From NCBI RefSeq assembly GCF_001005825.1, contig NZ_LBHV01000003.1, positions 558,001 to 622,000 on the forward strand: 64,000 nucleotides of DNA. The letters are read 5' to 3'. Both the position numbers and the translations under genes were made by a program. Of the stretch, positions 1 through 9,307 are shown one piece after another (positions within the stretch are counted from its first letter, which is position 1; every line of letters starts with the position of its first letter). The notes beneath the pieces are model-generated. The model was given only the letters and a program-made list of their open reading frames with translations. It had not been told where the DNA came from and did not search any database. Origin of the DNA: Rhizobium sp. LC145. Lineage in GTDB: Bacteria; Pseudomonadota; Alphaproteobacteria; Rhizobiales; Rhizobiaceae.

Positions 1-155
1 GAAAGGAAGACAATTAAAACCAGGCAGATATGCTTGCTGATCGCGGCCCGCAACCTGCGCCGCTAGAGGCGCAGTCCGAAGTGGATCGATCTTCTCGCCG
101 ATCATCTCTGGTTAAGTGCGGGGGCGCTTCGTGGTCGCGCGATCCGGCCGCAAAG
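1..155. other. Stretch without a recognised gene
   Basis: These bases at the window edge hold no convincing coding frame and no tRNA-like cloverleaf that I can fold by eye. A short palindromic stretch (GCGCCGCTAGAGGCGC near 57-72) is the only structure noticed. It may be the tail of an intergenic region that continues outside the window. Confidence 0.3.
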
Positions 156-308
156 CTACCCATCCCCCTTACCCTGCCACGCGAGCCGCATGGCGATCGC
201 GAGCGCAAGGCCGATGCCTATTCCCATGCCGATATTGTCCATCGCCGCGCCGATCGCGACCCCGAGCACGATGCCGAGGAGGACGGGAATGCCGTTCTTC
301 TTCTCCAT
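156..308 (-). CDS. Small glycine-rich membrane protein, 50 aa
   Basis: This 50-residue ORF starts with MEKKNGIPV and is almost wholly one hydrophobic, glycine-rich stretch (residues 7-44) with repeated GxxxG-like spacing (LGIVLGVAIG, GMGIGIGLAL), ending in a short basic tail. That pattern suggests one membrane hairpin or two short helices. The start is the ATG at 308; the same frame extends upstream, but that part overlaps the glycosylase gene on the other strand and looks non-coding. The gene is divergent from the DNA glycosylase gene, 90 bases away. I do not recognise a named family and assign no function. Confidence 0.5.
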   Translation of the reverse strand: MEKKNGIPVLLGIVLGVAIGAAMDNIGMGIGIGLALAIAMRLAWQGKGDG

Positions 309-398
309 GGGGCAATCATAGCGGCGGAATGCGTCGGGCCCATGGCCTGCTCGGTAGGCTCTACAGAACTTGCCGGCTCTCTGGTCTTCCCGTAAGTC

Positions 399-998
399 AT
401 GGCCATGAGCGACAAGGCTAAAGCATCGCGGCAGGGCGGGTTCTTCGAGCGGAGCGCCGTCGAGGTGGCGCGCGACCTGATTGGGGCCGAACTCGAATTC
501 GATGGCGCCGGCGGCATTATCGTCGAGACCGAGGCCTATGAGCCGGACGATCCGGCTTCCCACAGTTTTCGCGGGCCGACGCCCCGCAACCGCACCATGT
601 TCGGGCCGGCGGGCCATGTCTATGTCTATCGCTCCTACGGCATCCACTGGTGCGTGAACCTCGTCTGCCGTCCGGGCAGCGCGGTCCTCATCCGCGCCCT
701 GGAGCCGGTCTGGGGGATTGCCGCGATGGAAGCGCGCCGGGGCCGTTCCGATCCGCTTCTGCTCTCAGCCGGTCCGGGGCGGGTCTGCCAGGCGCTCGGC
801 ATCACCGGGGGGCACGATGGGCTTTCCCTCTTTAAGCCGCCGTTCCGCTTCAGGCCGGCGGAAGAAGCGCCGCTGGTCGTCACCGGCAGGCGGATCGGCA
901 TCAGCCAGGCGGTCGATCTGCCCTGGCGCTTCGGCCTTGCCGGTTCCGTGCATGTGAGCAAGCGGTTCGCCTTAGAGGCGAAACGGAAGAAGGCCTGA
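399..998 (+). CDS. DNA-3-methyladenine glycosylase (AAG/MPG family)
   Basis: Base-excision repair enzyme that removes alkylated purines such as 3-methyladenine by cleaving the N-glycosidic bond. The 199-residue length fits bacterial AAG-fold proteins. The family core is visible: IVETEAY at residues 41-47, whose second glutamate (E45) corresponds to the catalytic glutamate of human AAG and Y47 to the intercalating pocket tyrosine; H55 in [17 protein letters not shown]; and [13 protein letters not shown] around residues 75-87. It is monofunctional by family (no catalytic lysine). ATG codons at 399 and 405 are both usable starts. It stands alone, upstream of the chemotaxis operon and with no evident functional link to it. 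Confidence 0.93.
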   Translation: MAMSDKAKASRQGGFFERSAVEVARDLIGAELEFDGAGGIIVETEAYEPDDPASHSFRGPTPRNRTMFGPAGHVYVYRSYGIHWCVNLVCRPGSAVLIRALEPVWGIAAMEARRGRSDPLLLSAGPGRVCQALGITGGHDGLSLFKPPFRFRPAEEAPLVVTGRRIGISQAVDLPWRFGLAGSVHVSKRFALEAKRKKA

Positions 999-1328
999 CG
1001 CCTCGGTGCTCCCGTCCGTGCGATTACGGAGCAAAAGCCGCTGCCGGCGGACGCTCCATTAACCTTCGAGCAAGGAATTAACCATACAAATTGGGGACCA
1101 CGGCGAAATGGGGCGACTGCCGTCTCCCTCAGGCATGAAGCCGCACTGCCGTACCGGTTTCGATCCGGTATCCGCTCATGACAATCCAGCAAAAGACTGC
1201 GGTCGTCGCGCCGCCGACGCGAGGCGTCGGACCGCGCGGGGCACCCCGCATTCCTCGTGCCTGGCTGGCAGGGGCTCTTTCTCGCCGATCCTCCAGGGGA
1301 GGTAGGCCCATGATTTTGGGGATGGATT
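999..1328. promoter_or_regulatory. Intergenic leader of the chemotaxis operon with hairpins
   Basis: About 330 bases separate the glycosylase gene from the che operon, and the operon promoter must lie here. Two inverted repeats are visible: TACCGG-tttcgat-CCGGTA at 1152-1170 and CCGACGC-gag-GCGTCGG at 1214-1230. A strong Shine-Dalgarno sequence, GGGGAGG (about 1297-1303), precedes the ATG at 1310, which is out of frame with the receptor gene. The AT-rich stretch at 1056-1095 (ATTAACC...GGAATTAACCATACAAATT) is a candidate promoter region. I cannot assign a sigma factor or a VisNR/Rem site by eye. Confidence 0.4.
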
Positions 1329-2951
1329 TTGGGGCAGGAAACGCCATTGGATCAGGCGCGGCGGGCGCAGGCGGGCAGCCTGGGCGAGCGGCTGGCTTTT
1401 GCCGGCCTCGACGGCGAGTTCTGCGATCTCCTGCGGCGCTTCCGCCCGATGCTGGAACCGCATCTGAAGGCCGGGCTTCGCGACCTTTTCCAGCGTTACC
1501 AGTCTTCCCCGGAAGCGGCCCGCAATTTCCAGAGCGAGAACCAGGTCGACCGGCTCCACGATCTCCAGGCCTCCCATTGGAGCGTGCTGACCGACGCGCG
1601 CTTCGACGCGCTCTATGCCGAGCGCGTGAAGATGCTTTCCGATACGGAAAGCCGCATGGGGCTCGATCCGCGCTGGCATGTGGCGGGTCATGCCGTGGTG
1701 CTCGAACATCTGATTTCCGGCGCGCTTTCCGAGATCGGCGGAAAGGCGATGCTGCCGGCGGCGCGCCGCCGAGAGCGCGAGATCATGGAACTGGTCAGCG
1801 CCGTCATTCGCCTGGTGATGGTGGATGTCGAGATCGCCGTTTCGCTGCGTTTCAACGAACAGCGCCAGAAGCATCAGCGCGCGCTTGCCGAGCAGCGCGA
1901 GGCCGACCAGGTGGAAGTGGTGCAGCTCTTCTCGGGCGTGGCCGCCTCGCTTGCCGAGCGGGACCTTACGGTAACCGCTCCGATGGATGTCCCGGAAGCC
2001 TATGGCGAACTTGCAGCGCTTCTTGGCCAGGCCGTGGAGACCATGCGCACCTCCGTCGAGCGGGCGGAAACGCAGGGGAGGGAGGCGGCAGGCCTTTCCG
2101 AAACGCTGGGCCGGGATGCGCGCACCTTCGCCGCCGCTTCCGTCGAGCACGCAGATCGCCTTGAGGAGGCAGCGCGCCAGCTCACGGCGATCACCGGCAA
2201 GGTGAGGGAAAGCGCTGCCGAAACCGCGGCGGCGGAAAAAGCGGCCGCGGCGACGCGCCGCTCCGTCGAACAAAGCGGTGAAGTGGTGGGACGCGCGATC
2301 AACGCCATGGCGGATATCGAAGCCTCCGCGGAAAAGATCGGCCAGATCATCGGTTCCATCGACGAGATCGCTTTCCAGACCAATCTCCTGGCGTTGAACG
2401 CCGGCATCGAGGCTGCCCGCGCGGGCGAAAGCGGCCGCGGCTTTGCCGTCGTCGCCCAGGAAGTGCGCGCGCTCGCGCAGCGCTCGGCGGAAGCCGCCCG
2501 CGAGATCAAGTCGCTGGTCAACGGCACCAAGACGCAGGTCGATGCGGGCGTGGAAATGGTCCACCGCACGCAGGATGCCATCGGCGGTATCGTCCGGCAG
2601 GTTTCCGAAATCAACGATGCCATCGCCGGCATCGCCCGCGAAAGCGGAGAGCAGGCCGCCGGTCTGGACCGGGTGAGCGCCGAAATCGGCGTGATCGGTG
2701 AGGGTGTCGCCGCGAATGCCGGCATCGCTTCCCGCGCGGGAGGGGGCGCCGACGAGCTGCACAGCGTGATCGTCGAGCTCGGCCGCACGATCCGCGAGTT
2801 CCGCATCGAAAGACAGACCCGCTACCAGTCGGATGCGCCTCGGCCGCCGGCCATGAAAGCCTCGCCGTCCCTCGTTGCAATCGGCTCCTCGGCCGGCGCG
2901 CGTTTCGGCGAGGACGAGTTCGAAATGCACAAGCGACAGGGAATGAGCTGA
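1329..2951 (+). CDS. icpA: Soluble globin-coupled methyl-accepting chemotaxis protein (IcpA-like)
   Basis: A cytoplasmic chemoreceptor without membrane helices. Residues ~20-180 form a protoglobin-like sensor (ASHWSVL at 82-88, [12 protein letters not shown] at 110-121), followed by a linker and an MCP signalling domain containing the conserved hairpin tip ([19 protein letters not shown]). It would signal to CheA/CheW. The position where protoglobin sensors carry the proximal haem histidine is E107 in the run SDTESRMGL, so haem binding is doubtful. The only in-frame start codons near the 5' end are TTG at 1329 and TTG at 1347; the ATG at 1310 with an excellent GGGGAGG ribosome site is one base out of frame. 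The stop overlaps the cheS ATG by one base. It is first in the che operon, as icpA is in S. meliloti. Confidence 0.85.
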   Translation: MGQETPLDQARRAQAGSLGERLAFAGLDGEFCDLLRRFRPMLEPHLKAGLRDLFQRYQSSPEAARNFQSENQVDRLHDLQASHWSVLTDARFDALYAERVKMLSDTESRMGLDPRWHVAGHAVVLEHLISGALSEIGGKAMLPAARRREREIMELVSAVIRLVMVDVEIAVSLRFNEQRQKHQRALAEQREADQVEVVQLFSGVAASLAERDLTVTAPMDVPEAYGELAALLGQAVETMRTSVERAETQGREAAGLSETLGRDARTFAAASVEHADRLEEAARQLTAITGKVRESAAETAAAEKAAAATRRSVEQSGEVVGRAINAMADIEASAEKIGQIIGSIDEIAFQTNLLALNAGIEAARAGESGRGFAVVAQEVRALAQRSAEAAREIKSLVNGTKTQVDAGVEMVHRTQDAIGGIVRQVSEINDAIAGIARESGEQAAGLDRVSAEIGVIGEGVAANAGIASRAGGGADELHSVIVELGRTIREFRIERQTRYQSDAPRPPAMKASPSLVAIGSSAGARFGEDEFEMHKRQGMS

Positions 2952-3244
2952 TGGCGAGCAATAAGCCTGCACCGGGGAGCTTGAAGCTTTCCCCGATACT
3001 GGACCTGAACGAGGCTTCCGTGCTGCACGGCAAGCTGATGTCCATGCGCGGAAGCGACGTCGTCATCGACGCTTCGGACGTGGAACGCGCCGGCGTGCAA
3101 TGCGCGCAGGTGCTTGTCGCCGCGGCCAGGGCCTGGGCGGCGGATGGAAAGTCTTTCCTGGTCGAGAGTGCCTCGGATGCCTTCGACAAGACGGCGCGGC
3201 TCATCGGCATCGATGCCAAGCAATTGGTTGCTAAGGAGATTTGA
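2951..3244 (+). CDS. cheS: CheS, STAS-like chemotaxis protein
   Basis: This 97-residue protein has the alternating pattern of a STAS/anti-sigma-antagonist-like fold (DVVIDASDVERAGVQCAQVLVAAARAW). It occupies the cheS position, between icpA and cheY1. In S. meliloti, CheS binds CheA and speeds removal of phosphate from the sink regulator CheY1; this role is carried over by position and similarity. The start ATG overlaps the icpA stop, and the stop lies two bases before the cheY1 ATG, so the genes are translationally coupled. Confidence 0.8.
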   Translation: MASNKPAPGSLKLSPILDLNEASVLHGKLMSMRGSDVVIDASDVERAGVQCAQVLVAAARAWAADGKSFLVESASDAFDKTARLIGIDAKQLVAKEI

Positions 3245-3246
3245 GC

Positions 3247-3612
3247 ATGAAGAAGAAAGTGCTGACCGTGGATGACTCGCGGACGATCCGGAACATGCTT
3301 CTGGTGACGCTGAACAATGCCGGCTTCGAGACCATTCAGGCCGAGGATGGCGTGGAAGGCCTCGAGGTTCTCGAAGGCGCCAACCCCGACGTCATCGTGA
3401 CCGACATCAACATGCCGAGGCTGGATGGCTTCGGTTTCATCGAGGGCGTGCGCCGCAACGAGAAGTACCGCGCGGTGCCGATCCTCGTGCTGACCACCGA
3501 AAGCGACCAGGAAAAGAAGAACCGGGCGCGCCAGGCCGGTGCGACCGGCTGGATCGTCAAGCCCTTCGACCCCGCGAAACTGATCGATGCGATCGAGCGT
3601 GTAACTGCCTGA
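3247..3612 (+). CDS. cheY1: CheY1 chemotaxis response regulator (phosphate sink)
   Basis: Single receiver domain, 121 residues, no output domain. The acidic pocket is DD at residues 9-10, the phospho-acceptor is D53 in VTDINMP, followed by the LTT switch threonine and the VKPFDP lysine. In the two-CheY scheme of rhizobia, CheY1 drains phosphate from CheA while CheY2 acts on the motor. The frame begins six bases earlier with TTG, but the ATG at 3247, with AAGGAG at 3233-3238, is the natural start. It is located between cheS and cheA. Confidence 0.93.
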   Translation: MKKKVLTVDDSRTIRNMLLVTLNNAGFETIQAEDGVEGLEVLEGANPDVIVTDINMPRLDGFGFIEGVRRNEKYRAVPILVLTTESDQEKKNRARQAGATGWIVKPFDPAKLIDAIERVTA

Positions 3613-3628
3613 ACCGGGATTTCCTCCG

Positions 3629-5911
3629 ATGGACATGAACGAAATCAAAGAGATCTTCTTTCAGGAATGCGAAGAGCAGCTCGCTGAACTGGAATCCGGT
3701 CTTCTCAAGCTGAACGACGGGGATCGCGACCCCGAGACGGTGAATGCCGTTTTTCGCGCCGTTCATTCCATCAAGGGAGGTGCTGGCGCCTTCGGGCTCG
3801 ATGACCTCGTCTCCTTCGCGCATGTCTTCGAGACGACGCTGGATTGCGTCCGCTCCAACCGCCTGGAGCCGACACCCGACGTGCTGAAGGTGATGCTGAA
3901 ATCGGCCGACGTGCTGGCCGATCTCGTGACAGCCTCGCGCGATGGAGGCAGCGTCGACGCCGCGCGCAGCCGTGGCCTGGTGAAGGAACTCGAGGCGCTT
4001 GCCAATGGTGAGCTGCCGGCCCCTTCCGTTCATACCGAGGCGGCCGCTGCAAAGCCGGCCGAGGCCGCTCCGCAGCCGACCGATGAAAGCGGCTTCCAGC
4101 CCATTCCGTTCTCCTTCGACGGGTTTGACGAAGAGGACGAGGTGACGCTCGAAGGCTCCGCCTATGAGATCGTCTTCAAGCCTCGCCGCGAGCTCTATTC
4201 GAAGGGCAATGAGGCGGCACTTCTCCTGCGCGACCTTTCCCGCCTGGGCGAGATGAGCATCCATTGCGATACGGACGCGCTGCCTGCCCTGGACCAGATG
4301 GACCCGGAGGAGGCCTATTTCGCCTGGAAGATTTCGCTGAAGACGACCAGGGGCGAGGAGGATATCCGGACGGTCTTCGAATTCGCCGAATGGGATTGCG
4401 ATCTCGAGGTGAAGCTCGCCGAACCGGCTCGTCCGGACGAAGAGCAGCCGATGGTGCCGGTTCCCTTCGATCTCTCGATCCTGGACGAGACGCCCACCTC
4501 GGAAGAGGAAAGCGAGGAGCCCTCGGCCTCCGGAATCGTCGCTGCTACTCTCGCGGCTGCCGAGACCGCCACGAACGTCACGCGGCTTGCGAGCGTCGCG
4601 GCGCGCGTGGCCGAGCGGCAGGAAGCGTCGGCGGCCGCCGCCGCACCCGCGATTGCCGCGCAGAACACGGCCGCCGCTTCCAGCGCCGGCCAGACGATCC
4701 GCGTCGATCTTGACCGTGTGGACCGGCTCATCAACCTGGTGGGCGAGCTCGTCATCAACCAGGCGATGCTTTCCCAGAGCGTCATCGAGAATGATGCGAC
4801 CGGCACCTCCTCCATCAACATGGGTCTCGAGGAGCTGCAGCAGCTCACCCGCGAGATCCAGGATTCGGTCATGGCGATCCGCGCCCAGCCGGTGAAGCCC
4901 GTCTTCCAGCGCATGTCACGCATCGTCCGCGAAGTGGCCGACATGGTGGGCAAGTCGATCCGCCTGGTGACCGAGGGCGAGAACACGGAAGTTGACAAGA
5001 CGGTCATCGACAAGCTGGCCGAGCCGCTCACGCACATGATCCGCAATGCCGTAGACCACGGTATCGAGACGCCTGAGAAGCGCGAGGCCGCCGGCAAGTC
5101 CCCGGAAGGCACGATCAAGCTCACCGCGAAGCATCGTTCGGGCCGCATTCTCATCGAGCTGCAGGACGACGGTGCCGGCATCAACCGCGAACGCGTGCGC
5201 CAGAAGGCGATCGACAACGACCTGATCGCGGCGGATGCGAACCTCACCGACGACGAGATCGACAACCTGATCTTCATGCCGGGCTTCTCGACCGCCGACA
5301 AGATTTCCGACATTTCCGGCCGCGGCGTCGGCATGGACGTGGTCAAGCGCTCGATCCAGGCGCTCGGCGGCCGCATTTCGATCTCGTCCAGGCCGGGACA
5401 CGGCTCCACCTTCACCATGAGCCTGCCGCTGACGCTCGCCGTGCTCGACGGCATGGTCGTGACGGTCGCGGGCCAGACGCTGGTGGTGCCGTTGACGGCG
5501 ATCGTGGAAACGCTGCAGCCGGAAGCCTCCGCCATCCATTCCTTCGGCGCGAACCACCGGCTGATTTCGATCCGCAATTCCTTCTGCCCGCTGGTCGATG
5601 TCGGCCGTATCCTGAACTTCCGCGCCATCCAGGCGAACCCGGTCGAGGGCGTCGCGCTGCTGGTGGAATCGGAGGGCGGCGGCCAGCGCGCCCTGATGGT
5701 GGATGCCATCCAGGGTCAGCGCCAGGTGGTCATCAAGTCGCTCGAAGCGAACTACACCCATGTGCCGGGCATCGCGGCCGCCACCATTCTCGGCGATGGT
5801 CGCGTCGCCCTCATCCTGGATGTCGATGCGGTCGTTGCGGCCTCGCGCGGCCAGGCCCTTAAACCGGAATTGGCGCTGAAGCCTGAAATGCCTCTTGCAG
5901 CCGCGGGATAA
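3629..5911 (+). CDS. cheA: CheA chemotaxis histidine kinase
   Basis: 760 residues with the standard domain series. The P1 phosphotransfer domain carries H46 in AVHSIKGGAGAFG. A P2-like acidic region (residues ~150-270) follows, then an Ala-rich linker, a P3 dimerisation helix pair (RVDRLINLVGELVINQ), the P4 ATP-binding domain (N box HMIRNAVDHGIE; G boxes ISDISGRGVGMDVVKR and GHGSTF) and a P5 CheW-like domain to the end. It phosphorylates CheY1, CheY2 and CheB in response to receptor state. All catalytic boxes are intact. It lies 16 bases after cheY1 and 3 bases before cheW. Confidence 0.97.
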   Translation: MDMNEIKEIFFQECEEQLAELESGLLKLNDGDRDPETVNAVFRAVHSIKGGAGAFGLDDLVSFAHVFETTLDCVRSNRLEPTPDVLKVMLKSADVLADLVTASRDGGSVDAARSRGLVKELEALANGELPAPSVHTEAAAAKPAEAAPQPTDESGFQPIPFSFDGFDEEDEVTLEGSAYEIVFKPRRELYSKGNEAALLLRDLSRLGEMSIHCDTDALPALDQMDPEEAYFAWKISLKTTRGEEDIRTVFEFAEWDCDLEVKLAEPARPDEEQPMVPVPFDLSILDETPTSEEESEEPSASGIVAATLAAAETATNVTRLASVAARVAERQEASAAAAAPAIAAQNTAAASSAGQTIRVDLDRVDRLINLVGELVINQAMLSQSVIENDATGTSSINMGLEELQQLTREIQDSVMAIRAQPVKPVFQRMSRIVREVADMVGKSIRLVTEGENTEVDKTVIDKLAEPLTHMIRNAVDHGIETPEKREAAGKSPEGTIKLTAKHRSGRILIELQDDGAGINRERVRQKAIDNDLIAADANLTDDEIDNLIFMPGFSTADKISDISGRGVGMDVVKRSIQALGGRISISSRPGHGSTFTMSLPLTLAVLDGMVVTVAGQTLVVPLTAIVETLQPEASAIHSFGANHRLISIRNSFCPLVDVGRILNFRAIQANPVEGVALLVESEGGGQRALMVDAIQGQRQVVIKSLEANYTHVPGIAAATILGDGRVALILDVDAVVAASRGQALKPELALKPEMPLAAAG

Positions 5912-5914
5912 TCC

Positions 5915-6382
5915 ATGTCGTACGCCGTGAAGAATCTGACCCAGGGAAGCCGCGAACTCATCGCCTTTCGCATCGGCGAGCAGGAGTTCTGCGTGAACAT
6001 CATGTCGGTCCGGGAAATCCGCGGGTGGACGCCCGCAACCCCCATGCCGCATGCGCCTGCCTATGTGCTGGGCATCATCAACCTGCGCGGCGCGGTGCTG
6101 CCGATCGTCGATCTGTCGGCCCGGCTCGGAATGAAGCCGACCGAGCCCTCTCCCCGCCACGTCATCATCGTGGCGCAGGTGAAGAGCCGGGTGGTGGGCC
6201 TGCTGGTTGAGGCCGTTTCCGACATCCTGACGGTTACAGACGAGAACATGCAGCCGGTGCCGGAAATCTCCTCCGATATCGAGAAACAGTATGCGCGGGG
6301 CATTCTCGCCATCGAAAAGCGGATGATCTGCATGATCGAGCTGGATGCGCTCTTCCCCGAGAAGGAAAGCGAAGCCGCATGA
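5915..6382 (+). CDS. cheW: CheW chemotaxis coupling protein
   Basis: 155 residues forming a single CheW/SH3-like domain (IAFRIGEQEFCVNIMSVREI, then YVLGIINLRGAVLPIVDL). It links receptors such as IcpA and the Cache receptor further right to the P5 domain of CheA. Its stop overlaps the cheR start (ATGA, 6379-6382), the usual sign of translational coupling in this operon. No anomaly was seen. Confidence 0.95.
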   Translation: MSYAVKNLTQGSRELIAFRIGEQEFCVNIMSVREIRGWTPATPMPHAPAYVLGIINLRGAVLPIVDLSARLGMKPTEPSPRHVIIVAQVKSRVVGLLVEAVSDILTVTDENMQPVPEISSDIEKQYARGILAIEKRMICMIELDALFPEKESEAA

Positions 6383-7287
6383 CGTCCCTGGGCCTTGCCG
6401 AAAGCCGGCAGCATCCCGATGAGATCATGGCGAACGGAGAATATCCGCTGACGCGCCGCGATCTCTCCGAAATCGCGGCGATGATCTATTCCGATGCCGG
6501 AATCTATCTGAACGAATCCAAGGCCTCGCTGGTCTATTCGCGGCTGTCGAAGCATATCCGCGCGCTCGGCCTCAAGGGTTTCCGGGAATATTGCGCGCTC
6601 GTCGCCTCGCCGGAAGGCGCGGTCGCCCGGCGCGAGATGCTCTCGCATCTGACGACCAATTTCACCCGTTTCTTCCGGGAGAACCACCATTTCGAGCACC
6701 TGCGTGATCACGTACTGCCGGGGCTCATTGCCCGTGCGAAGAACGGCGGCCGCGTCCGCATCTGGTCGGCGGCCTGCTCGGACGGGCAGGAGCCCTATTC
6801 GATCGCGCTGACGGTTCTTTCCATGCTGCCGAACGCGGCCGATTACGACTTCCGCATCCTGGCGACCGATATCGACCCGAAGATTCTCGCGGCTGCAAAG
6901 GCCGGCATCTATGACGAGGGCGCGCTGGAGACGGTCTCGCCGCCCATGCGCAAGCAATGGTTTCGCGAGGTGGAGGCGGGCGGCCGCCGCAAGTTCCAGG
7001 TCGATGACCGGGTCAAGAAGCTCATCACCTTCAACGAGCTGAACCTGATGGCCCAATGGCCGTTCAAGGGAAATTTCGACGTCATCTTCTGCCGCAACGT
7101 CGTTATCTATTTCGACGAGCCGACGCAGATGAAGATCTGGTCGCGCTTCGCAGCACTCCTTCCGGAAGGCGGCCACCTCTATATCGGCCATTCCGAGCGC
7201 GTCTCGGGAGACGCCAAGCATCTCTTCGACAACACGGGTATCACCACCTACCGCCATATCGGCAAGAACGTGGGGAGGAAGGCATGA
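6379..7287 (+). CDS. cheR: CheR chemoreceptor glutamate methyltransferase
   Basis: Transfers methyl groups from S-adenosylmethionine to glutamates of chemoreceptors during adaptation. The 302-residue protein has the N-terminal all-helical CheR domain (residues ~15-85) and the SAM-binding methyltransferase domain, with [17 protein letters not shown] as the glycine-rich SAM loop and [13 protein letters not shown] later. A methyl-group target is present in the window in the MCP domains. The stop overlaps the cheB start by four bases. Confidence 0.96.
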   Translation: MTSLGLAESRQHPDEIMANGEYPLTRRDLSEIAAMIYSDAGIYLNESKASLVYSRLSKHIRALGLKGFREYCALVASPEGAVARREMLSHLTTNFTRFFRENHHFEHLRDHVLPGLIARAKNGGRVRIWSAACSDGQEPYSIALTVLSMLPNAADYDFRILATDIDPKILAAAKAGIYDEGALETVSPPMRKQWFREVEAGGRRKFQVDDRVKKLITFNELNLMAQWPFKGNFDVIFCRNVVIYFDEPTQMKIWSRFAALLPEGGHLYIGHSERVSGDAKHLFDNTGITTYRHIGKNVGRKA

Positions 7288-8324
7288 GCGCCCCTGCACG
7301 CGTTCTCGTCGTCGACGATTCCCCCACCATGCGCGGGCTGATCACGGCCGTGCTGAATTCCGATCCGGAAGTCAACGTGATCGGCCAAGCCGGCGATGCG
7401 CTCGAAGCGCGCGAAGCGATCAAGCGGCTCGATCCCGACGTGGTGACGCTGGATATCGAAATGCCGAACATGAACGGCCTCGATTTCCTCGAAAAGATCA
7501 TGCGGCTGCGCCCCATGCCGGTCATCATGGTTTCGACGCTGACCCATAGGGGCGCGGACGCGACGCTCGCGGCACTCGAGATCGGCGCTTTCGACTGCGT
7601 CGGCAAGCCGGTTCCGGGCGATGTCCGGCCGTTCGTCGATCTCGCAGAGAAGGTAAAGGCGGCGGCCCGCTCGCAGCGCCGCGGCCGCAGTCCGGTTTCC
7701 GCTCCCGCCGTCACGCCGGCTGCCGACTACAGGGTCGGCCGCAAGATCGTGGCGATCGGCTCATCGACCGGGGGCGTGGAAGCACTGATCACGGTGCTGC
7801 AGAAGTTCCCGAAGAACTGCCCGCCCACCATGATCACTCAACATATGCCGCCCACGTTTACCAAAAGTTTTGCGGAGCGGCTTAATCGTATCTGCGCTCC
7901 CGTGGTGCAGGAAGCGACCGATGGCGCGCGGCTGGAGATCGGCAAGGTCTATATAGCGCCAGGTGGCGACCGGCATCTCCAGGTGGTCAATCCGTCGGCC
8001 CCGAGCTGCCGCCTTGTCGAGCGGGAACCGGTCAACGGCCACAGGCCGTCGGTGGATGTCCTGTTCGATTCGGTCGCGGAACTCGCCGGCCGCAGCGCCG
8101 TCGGGGTGATCCTGACGGGCATGGGCCGCGATGGAGCGGCCGGACTGCTCCGGATGCGCAGCGCAGGCGCGCGCACCATCGGGCAGAACGAAAAAACCTG
8201 TGTGGTCTACGGCATGCCGAGGGTTGCCTACGAGATGGGAGCCGTCGAGCAGCAATTGCCGCTGGGCTCCATCGGAGAAGAAGTTTTGAAATTAACTGCC
8301 GCCCGGAAGGAAGGTACCGAATAA
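7284..8324 (+). CDS. cheB: CheB receptor methylesterase / glutamine deamidase
   Basis: 346 residues: an N-terminal receiver domain with phospho-acceptor D57 ([11 protein letters not shown]) and a C-terminal methylesterase domain with the catalytic triad visible as S161 in GSSTGG, H187 in TQHMPP and D283 in GMGRDGAAG. It removes methyl groups added by CheR, activated by CheA. The frame is open further upstream, but the ATG at 7284 preceded by GGAGGAAGG and overlapping the cheR stop is the real start. The stop is immediately followed by cheY2. Confidence 0.97.
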   Translation: MSAPARVLVVDDSPTMRGLITAVLNSDPEVNVIGQAGDALEAREAIKRLDPDVVTLDIEMPNMNGLDFLEKIMRLRPMPVIMVSTLTHRGADATLAALEIGAFDCVGKPVPGDVRPFVDLAEKVKAAARSQRRGRSPVSAPAVTPAADYRVGRKIVAIGSSTGGVEALITVLQKFPKNCPPTMITQHMPPTFTKSFAERLNRICAPVVQEATDGARLEIGKVYIAPGGDRHLQVVNPSAPSCRLVEREPVNGHRPSVDVLFDSVAELAGRSAVGVILTGMGRDGAAGLLRMRSAGARTIGQNEKTCVVYGMPRVAYEMGAVEQQLPLGSIGEEVLKLTAARKEGTE

Positions 8325-8714
8325 ATGTCTCTCGCGGAAAAAATCAAAGTCCTGATCGTCGATGATCAGGTGACCAGCCGCCTGCTGCTCAGCGACGCTC
8401 TGACCCAGCTCGGTTTCAAGCAGATCACCGCCGCCGGCGATGGCGAGCAGGGCATGAAGATCATGGCCGAACAGCCGCATCACCTAGTCATCTCGGATTT
8501 CAACATGCCGAAGATGGACGGCATCGGCTTCCTGCAGGCCGTCCGCAGCAATCCGAACACGAAGAAGGCCGCGTTCATCATTCTGACCGCTCAGGGCGAC
8601 CGCGCACTCGTGCAGAAGGCCGCCCAGCTCGGCGCCAACAACGTTCTCGCCAAGCCGTTCACCATCGAGAAGATGAAGGCAGCCATCGAGGCCGTGTTCG
8701 GAGCGCTGAAATGA
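8325..8714 (+). CDS. cheY2: CheY2 motor-binding response regulator
   Basis: Single receiver domain of 129 residues. Phospho-acceptor D58 lies in [12 protein letters not shown], with DD at 13-14, the LTA switch position and the AKPFT lysine. In rhizobia phosphorylated CheY2 slows the unidirectional motor through FliM. It starts directly after the cheB stop, and its own stop overlaps the cheD ATG. If the flagellum is absent, as the deletion at 23.9 kb suggests, this regulator has no motor to act on. Confidence 0.94.
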   Translation: MSLAEKIKVLIVDDQVTSRLLLSDALTQLGFKQITAAGDGEQGMKIMAEQPHHLVISDFNMPKMDGIGFLQAVRSNPNTKKAAFIILTAQGDRALVQKAAQLGANNVLAKPFTIEKMKAAIEAVFGALK

Positions 8715-9265
8715 CAGACGCCGCCGCGGCCAGGCGTGTCCACATCATCCAGGGCGAGTACAAGGTCGAAAACGACCCGAACGTCGTCCTGGCGACGATA
8801 TTGGGCTCATGCGTGGCTGCCTGTCTTCGCGATCCGGTCGCCGGTGTCGGCGGCATGAACCATTTCCTGCTCCCCGGCTCCGGAGGCGCGGCAGCCTCCG
8901 GCGGGGATGCGACGCGCTATGGCGTGCATCTGATGGAACTGCTGATCAACGGTCTCCTGAAGCGGGGAGCCCGACGCGACAGGCTGGAGGCGAAGATCTT
9001 CGGCGGCGCGAAGACCATTGCGAGCTTTTCGAACGTCGGTGAGCAGAACGCGGCCTTCGCCATGCAGTTCCTCAAGGACGAGGGCATTCCGGTGGTCGGC
9101 TCGTCCACCGGGGGCGAGCACGGCCGCAAGCTCGAATACTGGCCGGTCAGCGGCAGGGCGCGCCAGTATCCGCTCACCGGCGCCGAAACGCAGAAGACCG
9201 TGGCCATGGAGCAGCGCCCGGTGCGCGCGCCCAAGCCCGCCGAAAGCTCCATCGAATTCTTTTAG
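8711..9265 (+). CDS. cheD: CheD chemoreceptor glutamine deamidase
   Basis: 184 residues. The CheD fold is recognisable from [11 protein letters not shown] with catalytic C34, [10 protein letters not shown] with H51, and [10 protein letters not shown] further on. It deamidates receptor glutamines and in some bacteria stimulates CheY-P dephosphorylation. The C-terminus ends in SSIEFF, an aromatic tail that resembles the end of the downstream cheT product. It overlaps cheY2 by four bases and lies 42 bases before cheT. Confidence 0.93.
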   Translation: MTDAAAARRVHIIQGEYKVENDPNVVLATILGSCVAACLRDPVAGVGGMNHFLLPGSGGAAASGGDATRYGVHLMELLINGLLKRGARRDRLEAKIFGGAKTIASFSNVGEQNAAFAMQFLKDEGIPVVGSSTGGEHGRKLEYWPVSGRARQYPLTGAETQKTVAMEQRPVRAPKPAESSIEFF

Positions 9266-9307
9266 CCCTGAAACGCTCTAAGCAATGCCTTTTCCGGCGA
9301 GGAAACC

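Noticed and set aside
1-155. tRNA gene at the left edge
   Set aside because: No acceptor stem or T-loop pairing could be built by eye.
1297-1340. Perfect 13-base tandem duplication as the cause of the icpA frame problem
   Set aside because: Only 10 of 13 bases repeat; a single-base change in the T/G run explains the frame equally well.
1176-2972. Minus-strand ORF of 598 aa opposite icpA
   Set aside because: Antisense shadow of the receptor gene; His/Arg-rich, no domain.
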